64,000 nucleotides of DNA from Scatomorpha stercorigallinarum (GTDB taxonomy: Bacteria > Bacillota > Clostridia > Oscillospirales > Oscillospiraceae), in the NCBI GenBank assembly GCA_944387865.1, contig CALXGN010000002.1, positions 1 to 64,000 of the forward strand, read 5' to 3'. Position 1 is the first letter of the stretch, and the number at the start of each line of letters is the position of its first letter. The position numbers were made by a program, and so were the translations under genes. Below the pieces are notes generated by a model that was not told the DNA's origin, made no database searches, and saw only the letters and a list, made by a program, of their open reading frames with translations. Positions 1-9,615 of this stretch are shown here, in pieces.

Positions 1-322
<322 letters not shown>

Positions 323-416
323 ACAGGAAGAATGCAGGCAGCCTTGCGGATGAAACAAATCTTTCTCTGTTCAGTTTTCAGGGTACAGTTAAACGAATCC
401 ACACCCTGAGCAACAT

Positions 417-492
417 GCACCATTAGCTCAGCTGGTAGAGCACCTGACTCTTAATCAGGGTGTCCAGGGTTCGAGTCCCTGATGGTGTACCA
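417..492 (+). tRNA. tRNA-Lys (anticodon CTT), CCA encoded
   Basis: A complete 76-nt cloverleaf. The acceptor stem is GCACCAT/ATGGTGT, with a G-U first pair. The D arm contains AGCTCAGCTGGTAGAGC, the anticodon loop is CTCTTAA (anticodon CTT, lysine), and the T arm contains GGTTCGAGTCC. The 3' CCA is encoded. It lies between the 23S and 5S rRNA genes and ends only one base before the 5S stem begins, so it should be processed from the rRNA precursor. Confidence 0.97.
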
Positions 493-493
493 A

Positions 494-611
<118 letters not shown>

Positions 612-612
612 G

Positions 613-643
613 AAAGAGGCACAGCTTTTGCTGTGTCTCTTTT
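613..643 (+). terminator. Rho-independent terminator of the rRNA operon
   Basis: The arm AAAGAGGCACAGC pairs with GCTGTGTCTCTTT (one wobble pair) across a TTTT loop. The 3' arm runs into a T tract. It lies right after 5S. Confidence 0.9.
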
Positions 644-651
644 GCTATAAT
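643..651 (+). promoter_or_regulatory. Extended -10 promoter for the DMT transporter gene
   Basis: TGCTATAAT is a consensus -10 (TATAAT, 646-651) with the extended TGn. No good -35 lies 16-18 nt upstream. It overlaps the T tract of the rRNA terminator and is 20 nt before the start codon at 672. Confidence 0.55.
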
Positions 652-671
652 CTAACTGCGGAGGCGGAGCG

Positions 672-1532
672 ATGAAAGACACATTAAAATACATAATCGC
701 CATGCTCATATACGGCACCAACGGCATCGTCGCCGCCTATATAGACCTGCCCAGCGAGGAGATCGTGCTCATGCGCACGGTGGTGGGCGGCTCGCTGCTG
801 ATGCTGCTCTCGCTCGTCACGCGCGCGCGGCCGGAGCCGGGGGCCGTGCGCAGCCAGGGGCTGAAGCTGCTGGGCGCGGGCGTCTGCCTGGGGGCCAACT
901 GGGCGCTGCTCTTTGAAGCCTACAACATCGCCGGCGTATCCATGGCGACGCTGATGGACTACAGCGCGCCGGTGCTGGTGCTGCTGCTGAGCCCGCTGCT
1001 GCTGCATCAGAAGCAGACGGCCAGGGCCTACACTGGCATGGCCGCGGCCGTGCTGGGCCTGGCGCTGGCGCTGGGCGTCGGCGGCGCGGAGCTGACGGGC
1101 GCGGCCCTGGCCGTGGGGCTGGCGGCGGGCGCTTTTTACGCCGCGCTGATACTCCTCAACCAGCTCATCCGCGGCATAAACGGCCTGCTGCTGACTGCCA
1201 GCGAGCTGCTGATAGCCGCCGTGGTGCTCTTTGTATATGTGCTGCTGAAGGGCGGCGGGCTGCACCTGCCGCCGGACGCGCTGGGGAAGGGCGCCCTGGC
1301 CTTCCTCTGCGTGGTGAACACGGCGCTGGCCTGCTACCTCTATTTCTCCTCCATGAACCGCCTGAGCGCGCGCTCCGTGGCCCTGCTGGGCTACATCGAC
1401 CCTGTGTCCGCGCTCGTTTTCGCCGCGCTGTTCCTGGGCGAGAGCATGAGCGCCGTGCAGGTCGCCGGCGCGGTGCTGGTGCTGGCCGGGGCCGCCTGGG
1501 GGCAGTCGAAAGCGCGCGGGGAGCGCCTTTGA
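672..1532 (+). CDS. EamA/DMT-family transporter
   Basis: A 286-residue membrane protein with about ten hydrophobic segments in two similar halves. This is the EamA (drug/metabolite transporter, DMT) fold. The start GYGTNGI-like segment and the second-half YIDPVSALVFAALFLGE segment are typical EamA features. Family members export or import small metabolites, and the substrate cannot be read from sequence. The ATG at 672 follows GGAGGCGGAG at good spacing. It is the first gene after the rRNA terminator and has its own extended -10. Its stop codon overlaps the -35 of the next gene's promoter. Confidence 0.88.
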   Translation: MKDTLKYIIAMLIYGTNGIVAAYIDLPSEEIVLMRTVVGGSLLMLLSLVTRARPEPGAVRSQGLKLLGAGVCLGANWALLFEAYNIAGVSMATLMDYSAPVLVLLLSPLLLHQKQTARAYTGMAAAVLGLALALGVGGAELTGAALAVGLAAGAFYAALILLNQLIRGINGLLLTASELLIAAVVLFVYVLLKGGGLHLPPDALGKGALAFLCVVNTALACYLYFSSMNRLSARSVALLGYIDPVSALVFAALFLGESMSAVQVAGAVLVLAGAAWGQSKARGERL

Positions 1533-1557
1533 CAAACCGCCGCCGTCGGGATATAAT
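1529..1557 (+). promoter_or_regulatory. Perfect sigma-A promoter for the FUSC-like gene
   Basis: TTGACA (1529-1534), a 17-nt spacer, and TATAAT (1552-1557): both hexamers are exact consensus. The -35 overlaps the TGA stop of the preceding gene. Transcription should begin near 1564, leaving a leader of about 10 nt that is almost entirely the GAGGTGAGG ribosome binding site. Confidence 0.85.
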
Positions 1558-1574
1558 CGCTGTGAGGTGAGGAA

Positions 1575-2165
1575 ATGAGGCGCTGGCGGGAGCTGCTGCT
1601 GGACAAGGGGCCGGAAGAGTCCTTCCATATGCACGTGGGCATGCGCATCGTGAAGACGGTGATCGCCGTCTATCTCTGCGGTCTCATCGGCTATCTGCGC
1701 GAGGAGCTGGGCTTTTTCGCCATCATCGCCGCGGTCATCTGTATGCAGAAGAGCACGGACGCCACCATCAAGAACTCCTTCAACCGCGTGGTGGGCACGG
1801 CCATCGGCGGCGTGTTCGGCGTGGCGCTGCTGTTCGTGGAGACGCATCTGCACATGCAGCGCTTCATGCCGCTCTACCTGCTGGTGGTGGCGCTGCTGCT
1901 GATACCCATCATGCTGCTGACGCTGGCCATCAAAAAGCCGACCATGACGGCCTTCACCTGCATCGTTTTCCTCAGCATCGTCATCAACCACTTTACTGAC
2001 GCCAGCCCGTATCCCTACGCGCTGGACCGGCTTCTGGACACGACCATCGGCATCATCGTCACGCTCATCGTCAACCTGGCCCTGCCGCCATATGAGAAAA
2101 AGGGCGGCGCGGCGGCGCTTACGCGGGGCGATACAAACAGCGGGAAGGGGAGCGGAAAACAATGA
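1575..2165 (+). CDS. FUSC/aromatic acid exporter family membrane protein
   Basis: A 196-residue protein with four or more membrane segments after a short cytoplasmic N-terminus. The pattern matches the N-terminal membrane domain of the aromatic acid exporter family (ArAE_1/DUF939, FUSC clan), seen in RIVKTVIAVYLCGLIGY and the DATIKNSFNRVVGTAIGG segment. It lacks the long C-terminal soluble domain of full-length FUSC exporters but fits the short ArAE_1 type. A transport role is inferred only from the family. The ATG at 1575 follows GAGGTGAGG. It overlaps galM by 4 nt, so the two are likely co-translated. Confidence 0.8.
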   Translation: MRRWRELLLDKGPEESFHMHVGMRIVKTVIAVYLCGLIGYLREELGFFAIIAAVICMQKSTDATIKNSFNRVVGTAIGGVFGVALLFVETHLHMQRFMPLYLLVVALLLIPIMLLTLAIKKPTMTAFTCIVFLSIVINHFTDASPYPYALDRLLDTTIGIIVTLIVNLALPPYEKKGGAAALTRGDTNSGKGSGKQ

Positions 2166-3205
2166 GCGTTACTTTTTCGGACTTTGGCGTTACCGCGGCG
2201 GGCGAGCGCGTGGTGCTCGCGCGCGTCGATAACGGCGAGCTGCGCGCGTCGTTCATCAGCTACGGCGCGGCGCTGACGGCGCTGGAGGTGCCCTGCGGGG
2301 ACGGCTGGCTGGATGTGGCGCTGGGCTATGACAGCCTGGACTGCTACGTCCGCGGCAGCGGCTACCTGGGCGCCACGCCGGGGCGCTGCGCCAACCGCAT
2401 AGGCGGCGCGCGCTTCACGCTGGACGGGCGGGAGTATGTCCTGCCGGCCAACGACGGGGAAAACCAGCTCCACGGCGGGCCGGAGGGCTTCGGCCGCCGC
2501 GTCTGGCAGGCGCAGGCGCTCGCCGGCGGCGTGCGCTTCACCTATGAGAGCGCGGACGGCGAGCAGGGCTACCCCGGCGCGCTGCATGCGGAGGTAGACT
2601 ATATCCTCGACGGCTGTGCGCTGCACATCCGCTACCGCGCGCAGGCGGACGCGCCCACGCTGGTGAACCTCACGAACCACACCTATTTCAACCTCAACGG
2701 CGCGGGCAGCGGCAGCGCGCTGGGGCACGAGCTGCAGATATTCGCGCAGAACTACACGCCGGTGCTGGCCGGCTGCATCCCCACGGGCGAGATCGCGCCC
2801 GTGGCCGGAACGCCCATGGACTTCCGCGAGATGCGCCCCATCGGGGAGGCGGACCTGGGCTTCGAACAGCTCGCGCTCGGCGGCGGATACGACCACAACT
2901 ACATGATCGACGGCGAGCGTGGCACGCTGCGCCGCGCGGCGCTGCTGCGCGCTGACCGCAGCGGGCTGGTGATGGAGACGCTCACCACCTCGCCCGCCAT
3001 GCAGTTCTACGCCGCCAACGGCCTTGGCGGCGGGCCCGTGGGCAAGGGCGGCGCGGTCTATCAAAACCACGACGCCGTCTGCCTGGAGACGCAGTTCCCG
3101 CCCGACGCCGTGCACCACCGGAACTTCCCCCAGTGCGTGCTGCGCCCGGGCGAGACCTGGACGGCGGAGACCGTTTACCGTTTCGGGCAGCGCCCGAGGG
3201 CATAG
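2162..3205 (+). CDS. galM: Aldose 1-epimerase (mutarotase)
   Basis: A 347-residue galactose mutarotase, which interconverts the alpha and beta anomers of galactose or glucose in the cytoplasm. Recognised by NDGENQLHGG (substrate-binding Asn, His), NHTYFNLNG (catalytic His), GGGYDHNYMI and the C-terminal ETQFPPDAVHH with the catalytic-base Glu region. Length is normal for the family. The ATG at 2162 overlaps the preceding stop (ATGA). It is the last gene before a non-coding repeat element. No other Leloir-pathway gene is adjacent. Confidence 0.93.
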   Translation: MSVTFSDFGVTAAGERVVLARVDNGELRASFISYGAALTALEVPCGDGWLDVALGYDSLDCYVRGSGYLGATPGRCANRIGGARFTLDGREYVLPANDGENQLHGGPEGFGRRVWQAQALAGGVRFTYESADGEQGYPGALHAEVDYILDGCALHIRYRAQADAPTLVNLTNHTYFNLNGAGSGSALGHELQIFAQNYTPVLAGCIPTGEIAPVAGTPMDFREMRPIGEADLGFEQLALGGGYDHNYMIDGERGTLRRAALLRADRSGLVMETLTTSPAMQFYAANGLGGGPVGKGGAVYQNHDAVCLETQFPPDAVHHRNFPQCVLRPGETWTAETVYRFGQRPRA

Positions 3206-3229
3206 CGGCCCGCCCGCAGGTGGGGGGAT

Positions 3230-3658
3230 GCAGGGACGAAAGTCCCTGCGACCCATTCCTGAGAGATTTCTTTTGCTTGCGCCAAAAGAAACCCCTCAGA
3301 CTCCAAAGGCGGCCAACGGCCGCTGGCAATTGCGCTGCGCGCCCCACTGTTGGAAGCCTTTCGGTAGACCGGGCACAGCCCATTGCCTCCTTATCGCAGC
3401 CTGGCTTCGCTTCGCTCGCGCCGCTGGCGGTCGGTCGACTATACGTTAGTGCCGCGAGCGTAAGCGAAGCAGTGCACGGTCGGCCAAGCTGCGCTTGGAT
3501 GCAAAGAAGCGCGCCTCACCAACGGATAGCCTCCGTTAGTGAGGCGCGCAGCGCATCTGCCTCCAGGCGCAGCCTGGGCGTTTTTCTTTGGGGCGCCACT
3601 CCCGTTTCTTTGGGCAAGACCAAAGAAATGGGGTGGCACTGGCCCCCCTGCGGGGGCC
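3230..3658 (+). repeat. REPIN-like structured repeat, copy 1
   Basis: A non-coding element of about 430 bp that fills most of the galM-uvrB gap and recurs at 55945-56388. Each end is a two-hairpin module. Left: GCAGGGAC-GAAA-GTCCCTGC (3230-3249), then TTTCTTTTG...CAAAAGAAA (3267-3291). Right, inverted: TTTCTTTGG...CCAAAGAAA (3605-3629), then GGCCCCC...GGGGGCC (3641-3658). The segment 3582-3639 is identical over 58 nt to 56304-56361. The interior shares the block at 3403-3424 with copy 2 and holds a strong palindrome at 3509-3549. No transposase is nearby. Open frames across it change between copies and look accidental. Confidence 0.85.
3509..3549 (+). repeat. Long near-perfect hairpin inside repeat copy 1
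   Basis: GCGCGCCTCAC plus AACGGA pairs with TCCGTT plus GTGAGGCGCGC, leaving a 5-nt TAGCC loop and one unpaired position in each arm. It is 17 paired bases long and lies in the variable interior of the repeat. It has no T tract, so it is not a classical terminator. Confidence 0.8.
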
Positions 3659-3736
3659 TCCCATCAGCGCGGCGCGCAGCGCAAATACCCGCGGCCGTTG
3701 GCCGCCGCAGCCTGGGGCTTTCTTTTTGCGGGGGGC

Positions 3737-3747
3737 TGTGATAAAAT
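3737..3747 (+). promoter_or_regulatory. Extended -10 promoter for uvrB
   Basis: TGTGATAAAAT: the -10 is TAAAAT (3742-3747) preceded by TGA. It matches a motif TGTGATAnnAT found at five other gene starts in this window. No clear -35. The uvrB ATG is 30 nt downstream. Confidence 0.5.
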
Positions 3748-3776
3748 CATGGTACTAATGTGTTTTGGAGGGCGCC

Positions 3777-5750
3777 ATGCCGGGATTCCATGTCGTAAGC
3801 GAATATTCCCCCTCCGGCGACCAGCCGGAGGCCATCGAGGCCCTGGCCGCCGGGATAGAGAACGGGCTCGACGAGCAGACGCTGCTGGGCGTCACCGGCT
3901 CCGGCAAGACCTATACCATGGCCAAGGTGATAGAGCGCATACAGCGCCCCACGCTGGTGCTCGCGCACAACAAGACCCTTGCGGCGCAGCTGTGCTCCGA
4001 GTTCCGCGAGTTTTTCCCGGACAACGCCGTGGAGTACTTCGTGAGCTATTACGACTACTACCAGCCGGAGGCGTATGTGCCCTCGACGGATACCTATATA
4101 GAAAAGGACGCCTCGACCAACGAGGAGATCGACCGGCTGCGCCTTTCTGCCACGGCCTCGCTGCTCGAGCGGCGGGACGTGGTGGTCGTCGCGTCCGTGA
4201 GCTGCATCTACGGCCTCGGCGAGCCGGAGGACTTTGAGAAAATGATGGTGCCCGTCCGCGTCGGGCTGGAGATACCGCGGGACGAGCTGATAAAGCGCCT
4301 GATCGAGATAAGGTACGAGCGCAACGACATAGCTTTCGAGCGCAATATGATAAGGGTGCGCGGCGACACGGTGGAGGTCTGGCCGGCGTACTACAAGGAC
4401 AGCGCGATACGCATTGAATTTTTCGGCGACGAGATTGACCGCGTGAGCGAGATAAATACCGTCACCGGCGAGGTCATAAGGCGGCTGACGAACATACCCA
4501 TCTTCCCCGCCAGCCACTATATAACGCCAAAGGAGAAGCTGCAGCGCGCCGTGAAGGAGATCCGCCGCGAGTGCGACGAGCGCGTGGCGTATTTCAAGAG
4601 CCAGGACAAGTTCCTCGAGGCGCAGCGCATAGAGCAGCGCACGAGCTTTGACATCGAGATGATAAACGAGCTCGGCTACTGCTCGGGCATCGAGAACTAC
4701 AGCCGGATAATCTCCGGCAGGGCGCCCGGCAGCGCGCCGATGACCCTGCTCGACTATTTCCCCAAGGACTTCGTGCTCTTCGTGGACGAGAGCCACGTCA
4801 CGCTGCCGCAGGTGCGGGCCATGTACCGCGGCGACCGCGCGAGGAAGGAGACGCTGGTGGAGTACGGCTTCCGCCTGCCGAGCGCGTTCGACAACCGGCC
4901 GCTGAAATTTGAGGAGTTCCAGCAGCGCATCGGGCAGGCCGTCTATGTCTCCGCCACGCCGGGGGAATACGAGAGGGAGCGCTCCGGGCAGATCGTGGAG
5001 CAGATCATCCGCCCCACGGGATTGCTGGACCCGGAGGTCTCCGTGCGCCCCGTGGAGGGGCAGATCGACGACCTGATGGACGAGATAAAAGCCCGCATCG
5101 CCAAAAACGAGCGCACGCTGGTGACCACGCTCACCAAGCGCATGGCGGAGGACCTCTCCGCCTATCTCTCCGCCAACGGCGTCAAGTGCCGCTATATGCA
5201 CCACGACATCGGGGCCATAGAGCGCATGGAGATCATCCGCGACCTGCGCCTCGGCGAATTCGACGTGCTGGTGGGCATAAACCTGCTGCGCGAGGGCCTC
5301 GACCTGCCGGAGGTGAGCCTGGTGGCCATCCTCGACGCGGACAAGGAGGGCTTCCTGCGCAGCGAGACCAGCCTTATACAGACCATCGGCCGCGCCGCGC
5401 GCAACGCCGGGGGCCTCGTCATCATGTACGCCGATACGGTGACGCCCAGCATGCGCGCCGCCATCGACGAGACCGCCCGCCGCCGCGCCAAGCAGGACGC
5501 CTATAACAGGGCCCACGGCATCGTGCCCAGGACGATAATCAAGAGCGTCCGCGGCCTGCTGGAGCCGGAGGAGGAGCAGGGCCGGAAGGGCAAGGGCGCG
5601 CGCACGGACGGCGTGAAGATGACCGCCGCCGAGCGGCGCGAGGAGATCGCCAAGCTGGAGAAAAAGATGCGCGAGGCGGCGAAGATGCTCGAATTCGAGT
5701 ACGCCGCGCTGCTGCGCGACCAGCTCATCAAACTGCGGGGTGAGAAGTGA
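3777..5750 (+). CDS. uvrB: Excinuclease ABC subunit UvrB
   Basis: A 657-residue UvrB, the damage-verifying helicase-like subunit of nucleotide excision repair that loads from UvrA and recruits UvrC. Visible features are Walker A GVTGSGKTYT near residue 40, the YYDYYQPEAYVP beta-hairpin near 95, the DESH box, helicase motif VI QTIGRAARN, and the C-terminal UVR motif (residues about 620-655). The ATG at 3777 follows GGAGG (3767-3771) with 5-nt spacing. An upstream in-frame TTG would destroy this RBS and is not preferred. It overlaps the next gene (TGATG). Usual family length. Confidence 0.97.
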   Translation: MPGFHVVSEYSPSGDQPEAIEALAAGIENGLDEQTLLGVTGSGKTYTMAKVIERIQRPTLVLAHNKTLAAQLCSEFREFFPDNAVEYFVSYYDYYQPEAYVPSTDTYIEKDASTNEEIDRLRLSATASLLERRDVVVVASVSCIYGLGEPEDFEKMMVPVRVGLEIPRDELIKRLIEIRYERNDIAFERNMIRVRGDTVEVWPAYYKDSAIRIEFFGDEIDRVSEINTVTGEVIRRLTNIPIFPASHYITPKEKLQRAVKEIRRECDERVAYFKSQDKFLEAQRIEQRTSFDIEMINELGYCSGIENYSRIISGRAPGSAPMTLLDYFPKDFVLFVDESHVTLPQVRAMYRGDRARKETLVEYGFRLPSAFDNRPLKFEEFQQRIGQAVYVSATPGEYERERSGQIVEQIIRPTGLLDPEVSVRPVEGQIDDLMDEIKARIAKNERTLVTTLTKRMAEDLSAYLSANGVKCRYMHHDIGAIERMEIIRDLRLGEFDVLVGINLLREGLDLPEVSLVAILDADKEGFLRSETSLIQTIGRAARNAGGLVIMYADTVTPSMRAAIDETARRRAKQDAYNRAHGIVPRTIIKSVRGLLEPEEEQGRKGKGARTDGVKMTAAERREEIAKLEKKMREAAKMLEFEYAALLRDQLIKLRGEK

Positions 5751-7063
5751 TGAAAAAGGCCGCGACGCCCGTGCTTTCGCTGCTCGCGCTGCTGCTCGTC
5801 TGCGGCGCGCTGATATCCCCGCGCGCCGCCACGGCGGGCATCGCGGAGATGGCGCCCACGCCCTCCGCCGCAGCTGAGAGCGCCGCGCCCACGCCCTCCC
5901 CGACGCCGGCGCCGACGCCCACGCCGGAGCCGACCCCGGAGCCCACGCCCAGCGTGGCCAGGCTGCTCTTCGGCGGCGACCTGGTTATACACACCTCGCT
6001 GACGGACGACGCCGCGCAGGCCGACGGCAGCTATGACTTCGCGCCCATGTTCGAGGATGTGCAGGAGCTGATATCCTCGGCGGACTACGCCACCTGCTGC
6101 CTGGAAGCGGCGCTCACGGGCGAGCCGCCCTGGACGGGCTACCCGCTGTTCCACCTGCCGGACGGCATTGCCTATTCGCTCGCGGAGGTGGGCTTCGACC
6201 TGGTGAACACGGCCAGCAACCACGCCGTGGACGGCCGCCTGTCCGGCATCGTGCGCACGCTGGACGTGCTGGACGAGGCGGGGCTGGACCACGTGGGCAC
6301 CTACCGCACGCAGGAAGAGCGGGATGAGAACAGCGGCATCCTGGTGAAGGAGATAAACGGCATCACGGCCGCGTTTCTGGACTTCACTTACGGCACCAAC
6401 GCCATCCCCGTGGACGATTACCCCTACGCGGTGAACGTCTACAACCTGGACTATATGACCACGCTGGTGGACGTGGACTATGAGATGCTGGACGCGGACA
6501 TGGCCGCCGCCCGCGCGCTGGACACGGACGTCATCATCGTCACCGTACACTGGGGCGCGGAGTATCTCACCGGGCCCACGCAGTACCAGCGCTCGCTGGC
6601 CGACTATCTCTTCGCCCAGGGGGCGGACATCGTCATCGGCGGGCACCCGCACGTGCCGGAGCCGATGGAGCTGCGGCGCGTGACGGACGAAAACGGCGCC
6701 GGGCGCACGTGTTTCCTCGTCTACAGCCTGGGCAACCTGCTCTCCGGGCAGGACAGGACCTATACCGACCTCACGGCCATGGTCAGCATCGAGCTGACGA
6801 AGGACCCCTATACCGGCGGGACGGAGATAACTGCCGCCGGGTATACGCCGATGATCATGGTGGACCTCTATGACTACGGCGTGACGGACCAGGGCTGGCG
6901 CTGCCGGCTCTGGGACCTGCAGCGGGCCATCGCCGACTACGAGTCCGGCGACGACCGCGGCGTCATCACGCCCGGCATGTACAACACGTTCGTGACGGCG
7001 CTCGACGACTGCGAGCGCATATTCGGGACGCTGGAATTCCCCGCGGAGGAGGACGCAGCATGA
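5750..7063 (+). CDS. CapA-family surface metallophosphatase-like protein
   Basis: A 437-residue exported protein: signal peptide (residues 1-27), a Thr/Pro-rich linker of TP repeats (about 40-65), then a PGA_cap/CapA metallophosphatase-type domain. Key segments are LLFGGDLVIH (metal-binding Asp), NTASNHAVDGR (Asn/His), VTVHWGAEY and IGGHPHVPEP (metal-binding His pair), and YSLGNLL. In Bacillus, CapA helps poly-gamma-glutamate export, but most clostridial homologues are isolated and of unknown role. No capBC is present here. The ATG at 5750 overlaps the uvrB stop, and the gene overlaps polA by 4 nt. Confidence 0.85.
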   Translation: MKKAATPVLSLLALLLVCGALISPRAATAGIAEMAPTPSAAAESAAPTPSPTPAPTPTPEPTPEPTPSVARLLFGGDLVIHTSLTDDAAQADGSYDFAPMFEDVQELISSADYATCCLEAALTGEPPWTGYPLFHLPDGIAYSLAEVGFDLVNTASNHAVDGRLSGIVRTLDVLDEAGLDHVGTYRTQEERDENSGILVKEINGITAAFLDFTYGTNAIPVDDYPYAVNVYNLDYMTTLVDVDYEMLDADMAAARALDTDVIIVTVHWGAEYLTGPTQYQRSLADYLFAQGADIVIGGHPHVPEPMELRRVTDENGAGRTCFLVYSLGNLLSGQDRTYTDLTAMVSIELTKDPYTGGTEITAAGYTPMIMVDLYDYGVTDQGWRCRLWDLQRAIADYESGDDRGVITPGMYNTFVTALDDCERIFGTLEFPAEEDAA

Positions 7064-9615
7064 AGCTGATGATATTGGACGGCAACAGCATCGTCAACCG
7101 CGCGTACTACGGCGTGCGGCCGCTGAACGCGCCTGACGGCACGCCTACCAACGCCGTTTACGGCTTTCTCGCCATTTTGCAGCGGCTGCTGGAGGAGAGC
7201 GCGCCGGACGCGCTCTGCGTGGCCTTCGACCTGCCGGAGCCGACCTTCCGCCACCGGCAGTACGCGGGCTATAAGGCCCAGCGCAAGCCGATGCCGGAGG
7301 ACCTGGCGGCGCAGATGCCCGTGCTCAAGCGCGTGCTGGAGGAGATGGGCGTCCGCCGGCTGGAGGCGGCGGGCTGGGAGGCCGACGACATACTCGGCAC
7401 GGCGGCGAAAAAGTGCGCCGCCGCCGGCTGGGGCTGCGAGATCGTCACCGGCGACAGGGACAGCTTCCAGCTCATCGGCGGCGGCGCCGCCGTGCGCTTT
7501 GTGAAGTCCCGCATGGGCAGGGAGGAGACGGCGCTGTATGACACCGCGCGCTTCGAGGCCGAATACGGCTTCGCCCCGCCGCTGATGGTGGACCTGAAGG
7601 CCCTGATGGGCGACGCCTCCGACAACATCCCCGGCGTGCCCGGCATCGGCGAAAAAACGGCGCTCGACCTGGTGCGCCGCTACGGCGGCATCGACGCCAT
7701 CTATGCGCAGATAGACACGCTGGACATCCGCGACTCCGTGCGCAAAAAGCTCGCCGCCGGCGAGGAGAGCGCGCGCTTGAGCTACGAGCTGGCCACCATC
7801 CGCTGCGACGCGCCGGTGGAGGTGGAGCCGGAGGCCCTGCGCTGGGACCGGGACTTCCGGCCCGGGCTCTACGCCCTGTTTTCCTCGCTCGGCTTCAACC
7901 GCTTCATTGAAAAATGGGGCCTGGCCCCGGGCGGGCAGCCGGAGGAAGCCGCGCCCGCGGGGCCGGAGGCCCTGCCGGACCTGGGCGCGCTGCCGGCGGA
8001 GGAGGTCATCGCGCGGCTCTCCGCCGCGCCCTATGTCTCCGTCCTCGCCGCCGGGGGGCTCGACGAGCTGGCGCTCTGCGACGGGCAGGCCGTTTTTTCC
8101 TCGCGCTGGGCGGAAAACGGCGAGGGGCACGAGCGCGTGCTCGCGCGCCTCTTCTCCCCGGACGTGAAAAAAGTGGGCCAGGACGTGAAGGACCTGATGC
8201 GCGCGCTGCTCGCGGAGGGGCGCGGCATCGAGGGCTTCGTTTTCGACACGGCCCTGGCCGGCTATGTCCTCGACCCCACGGAGAGCGGCTATGACGCCGC
8301 GCGCCTGGCCGCGCGCCACCTGGGCGGCGAGACGGCGGAGGCCCAGGCCCTCTGGCAGCTCTATCCCGTGCTGGAGGGGAAGCTCCGCGAGGCGGAGGCG
8401 CTGGAGCTCTACCAGTCCATCGAGCTGCCGCTCTGCGCCGTGCTGGCGGAGATGGAGCACAAGGGCTTCCTTGTGGACCGCCGCGCGCTCGTGGACTTCG
8501 GTGAGAGCCTGACCGGCGGCATAGACCGCCTGCAGCAGGACATCTGGCGCCAGGCGGGGCACGAGTTCAACATCAACTCGCCCAAGCAGCTCGGCGAGGT
8601 GCTCTTCGAGGAGCTGATGCTGCCCGCCGGGAAAAAGACCAAGACCGGCTGGAGCACCAACGCCGACGTGCTGGAAAAGCTCATAGGCAAGCACCCGATC
8701 GTCTCCGAGATACTCGACTACCGGATGCTCGCCAAGCTCAAAAGCACCTATGCCGAGGGGCTCATCAAGGTCATCTCGCCGGACGGGCGGATACACACGA
8801 ATTTCAAGATGACCGTCACCGCCACGGGGCGAATTTCGAGCACGGAGCCGAATTTGCAGAACATCCCCGTCCGGCGCGAGCTGGGCGGGGAGATACGGAA
8901 GATGTTCGTCGCGCCGGAGGGCAGCGTCCTTGTTGACGCGGACTACAGCCAGATAGAGCTGCGCATCCTGGCGCACATCTCCGGCGACGCGACGATGCAG
9001 CGGGCCTTCCTGAGCGGCGAGGACATCCACGCCGTCACCGCCTCGCAGGTGTTCGGCGTCCCGCTCGGCGAGGTCACGCCGCAGATGCGCAGCCATGCCA
9101 AGGCGGTGAATTTCGGCATAGTGTACGGCATCTCCGCCTTTTCGCTCGCGCAGGACATCGGCGTGCGCCCGCGGGAGGCGCAGGCCTATATCGACGCCTA
9201 TCTGGAAAAATACCACGGCGTGCGCGAATACATGGAGCGCGTGATCGCCGAGGCCAGGGAGCGCGGCTATGTGGAGACGATCTATCACCGCCGGCGGCCG
9301 ATGCCGGAGCTGAAGAGCACCAACCGCAACACGCGCGCCTTCGGCGAGCGCGTGGCGCGCAACATGCCCATCCAGGGCACGGCCGCGGACATCATCAAGC
9401 TGGCGATGGTCAACGTCCGCCGGCGGCTGAGGGCCGAGGGCCTGCGAGCGCAGCTCATATTGCAGGTGCACGACGAGCTGATCGCCGAGTGCCCCGAGGA
9501 GGAGGCGGAGCGCGTTATGGCGCTGCTGACGGAGGAGATGGAGAACGCGGCCAGGCTCTCCGTGCCGCTGACGGTGGAGGCCCACTGCGCCCGCAGCTGG
9601 GCGGAGGCGCACTGA
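7060..9615 (+). CDS. polA: DNA polymerase I
   Basis: An 851-residue family A polymerase for Okazaki-fragment processing and repair synthesis. The N-terminal 5' nuclease (residues 1-290) shows LDGNSIVNRAYYG, EADDILGT and TGDRDSFQL. The polymerase domain has motif A VDADYSQIELRILAHISGD near 625, motif B RSHAKAVNFGIVYG near 677 and motif C QVHDE near 803. The middle 3'-5' exonuclease domain lacks the catalytic DxE (the equivalent region reads VSVLAAGGL), so proofreading is probably absent, as in many Firmicutes. The ATG at 7060 overlaps the preceding TGA by 4 nt, and the gene is followed by another overlap at 9615. Confidence 0.96.
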   Translation: MKLMILDGNSIVNRAYYGVRPLNAPDGTPTNAVYGFLAILQRLLEESAPDALCVAFDLPEPTFRHRQYAGYKAQRKPMPEDLAAQMPVLKRVLEEMGVRRLEAAGWEADDILGTAAKKCAAAGWGCEIVTGDRDSFQLIGGGAAVRFVKSRMGREETALYDTARFEAEYGFAPPLMVDLKALMGDASDNIPGVPGIGEKTALDLVRRYGGIDAIYAQIDTLDIRDSVRKKLAAGEESARLSYELATIRCDAPVEVEPEALRWDRDFRPGLYALFSSLGFNRFIEKWGLAPGGQPEEAAPAGPEALPDLGALPAEEVIARLSAAPYVSVLAAGGLDELALCDGQAVFSSRWAENGEGHERVLARLFSPDVKKVGQDVKDLMRALLAEGRGIEGFVFDTALAGYVLDPTESGYDAARLAARHLGGETAEAQALWQLYPVLEGKLREAEALELYQSIELPLCAVLAEMEHKGFLVDRRALVDFGESLTGGIDRLQQDIWRQAGHEFNINSPKQLGEVLFEELMLPAGKKTKTGWSTNADVLEKLIGKHPIVSEILDYRMLAKLKSTYAEGLIKVISPDGRIHTNFKMTVTATGRISSTEPNLQNIPVRRELGGEIRKMFVAPEGSVLVDADYSQIELRILAHISGDATMQRAFLSGEDIHAVTASQVFGVPLGEVTPQMRSHAKAVNFGIVYGISAFSLAQDIGVRPREAQAYIDAYLEKYHGVREYMERVIAEARERGYVETIYHRRRPMPELKSTNRNTRAFGERVARNMPIQGTAADIIKLAMVNVRRRLRAEGLRAQLILQVHDELIAECPEEEAERVMALLTEEMENAARLSVPLTVEAHCARSWAEAH

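Noticed and set aside
3133..4237. Open frames through the repeat between galM and uvrB
   Set aside because: They run through palindromic repeat DNA, share stretches only with the other repeat copy and lack ribosome binding sites; the frame is not kept between copies.
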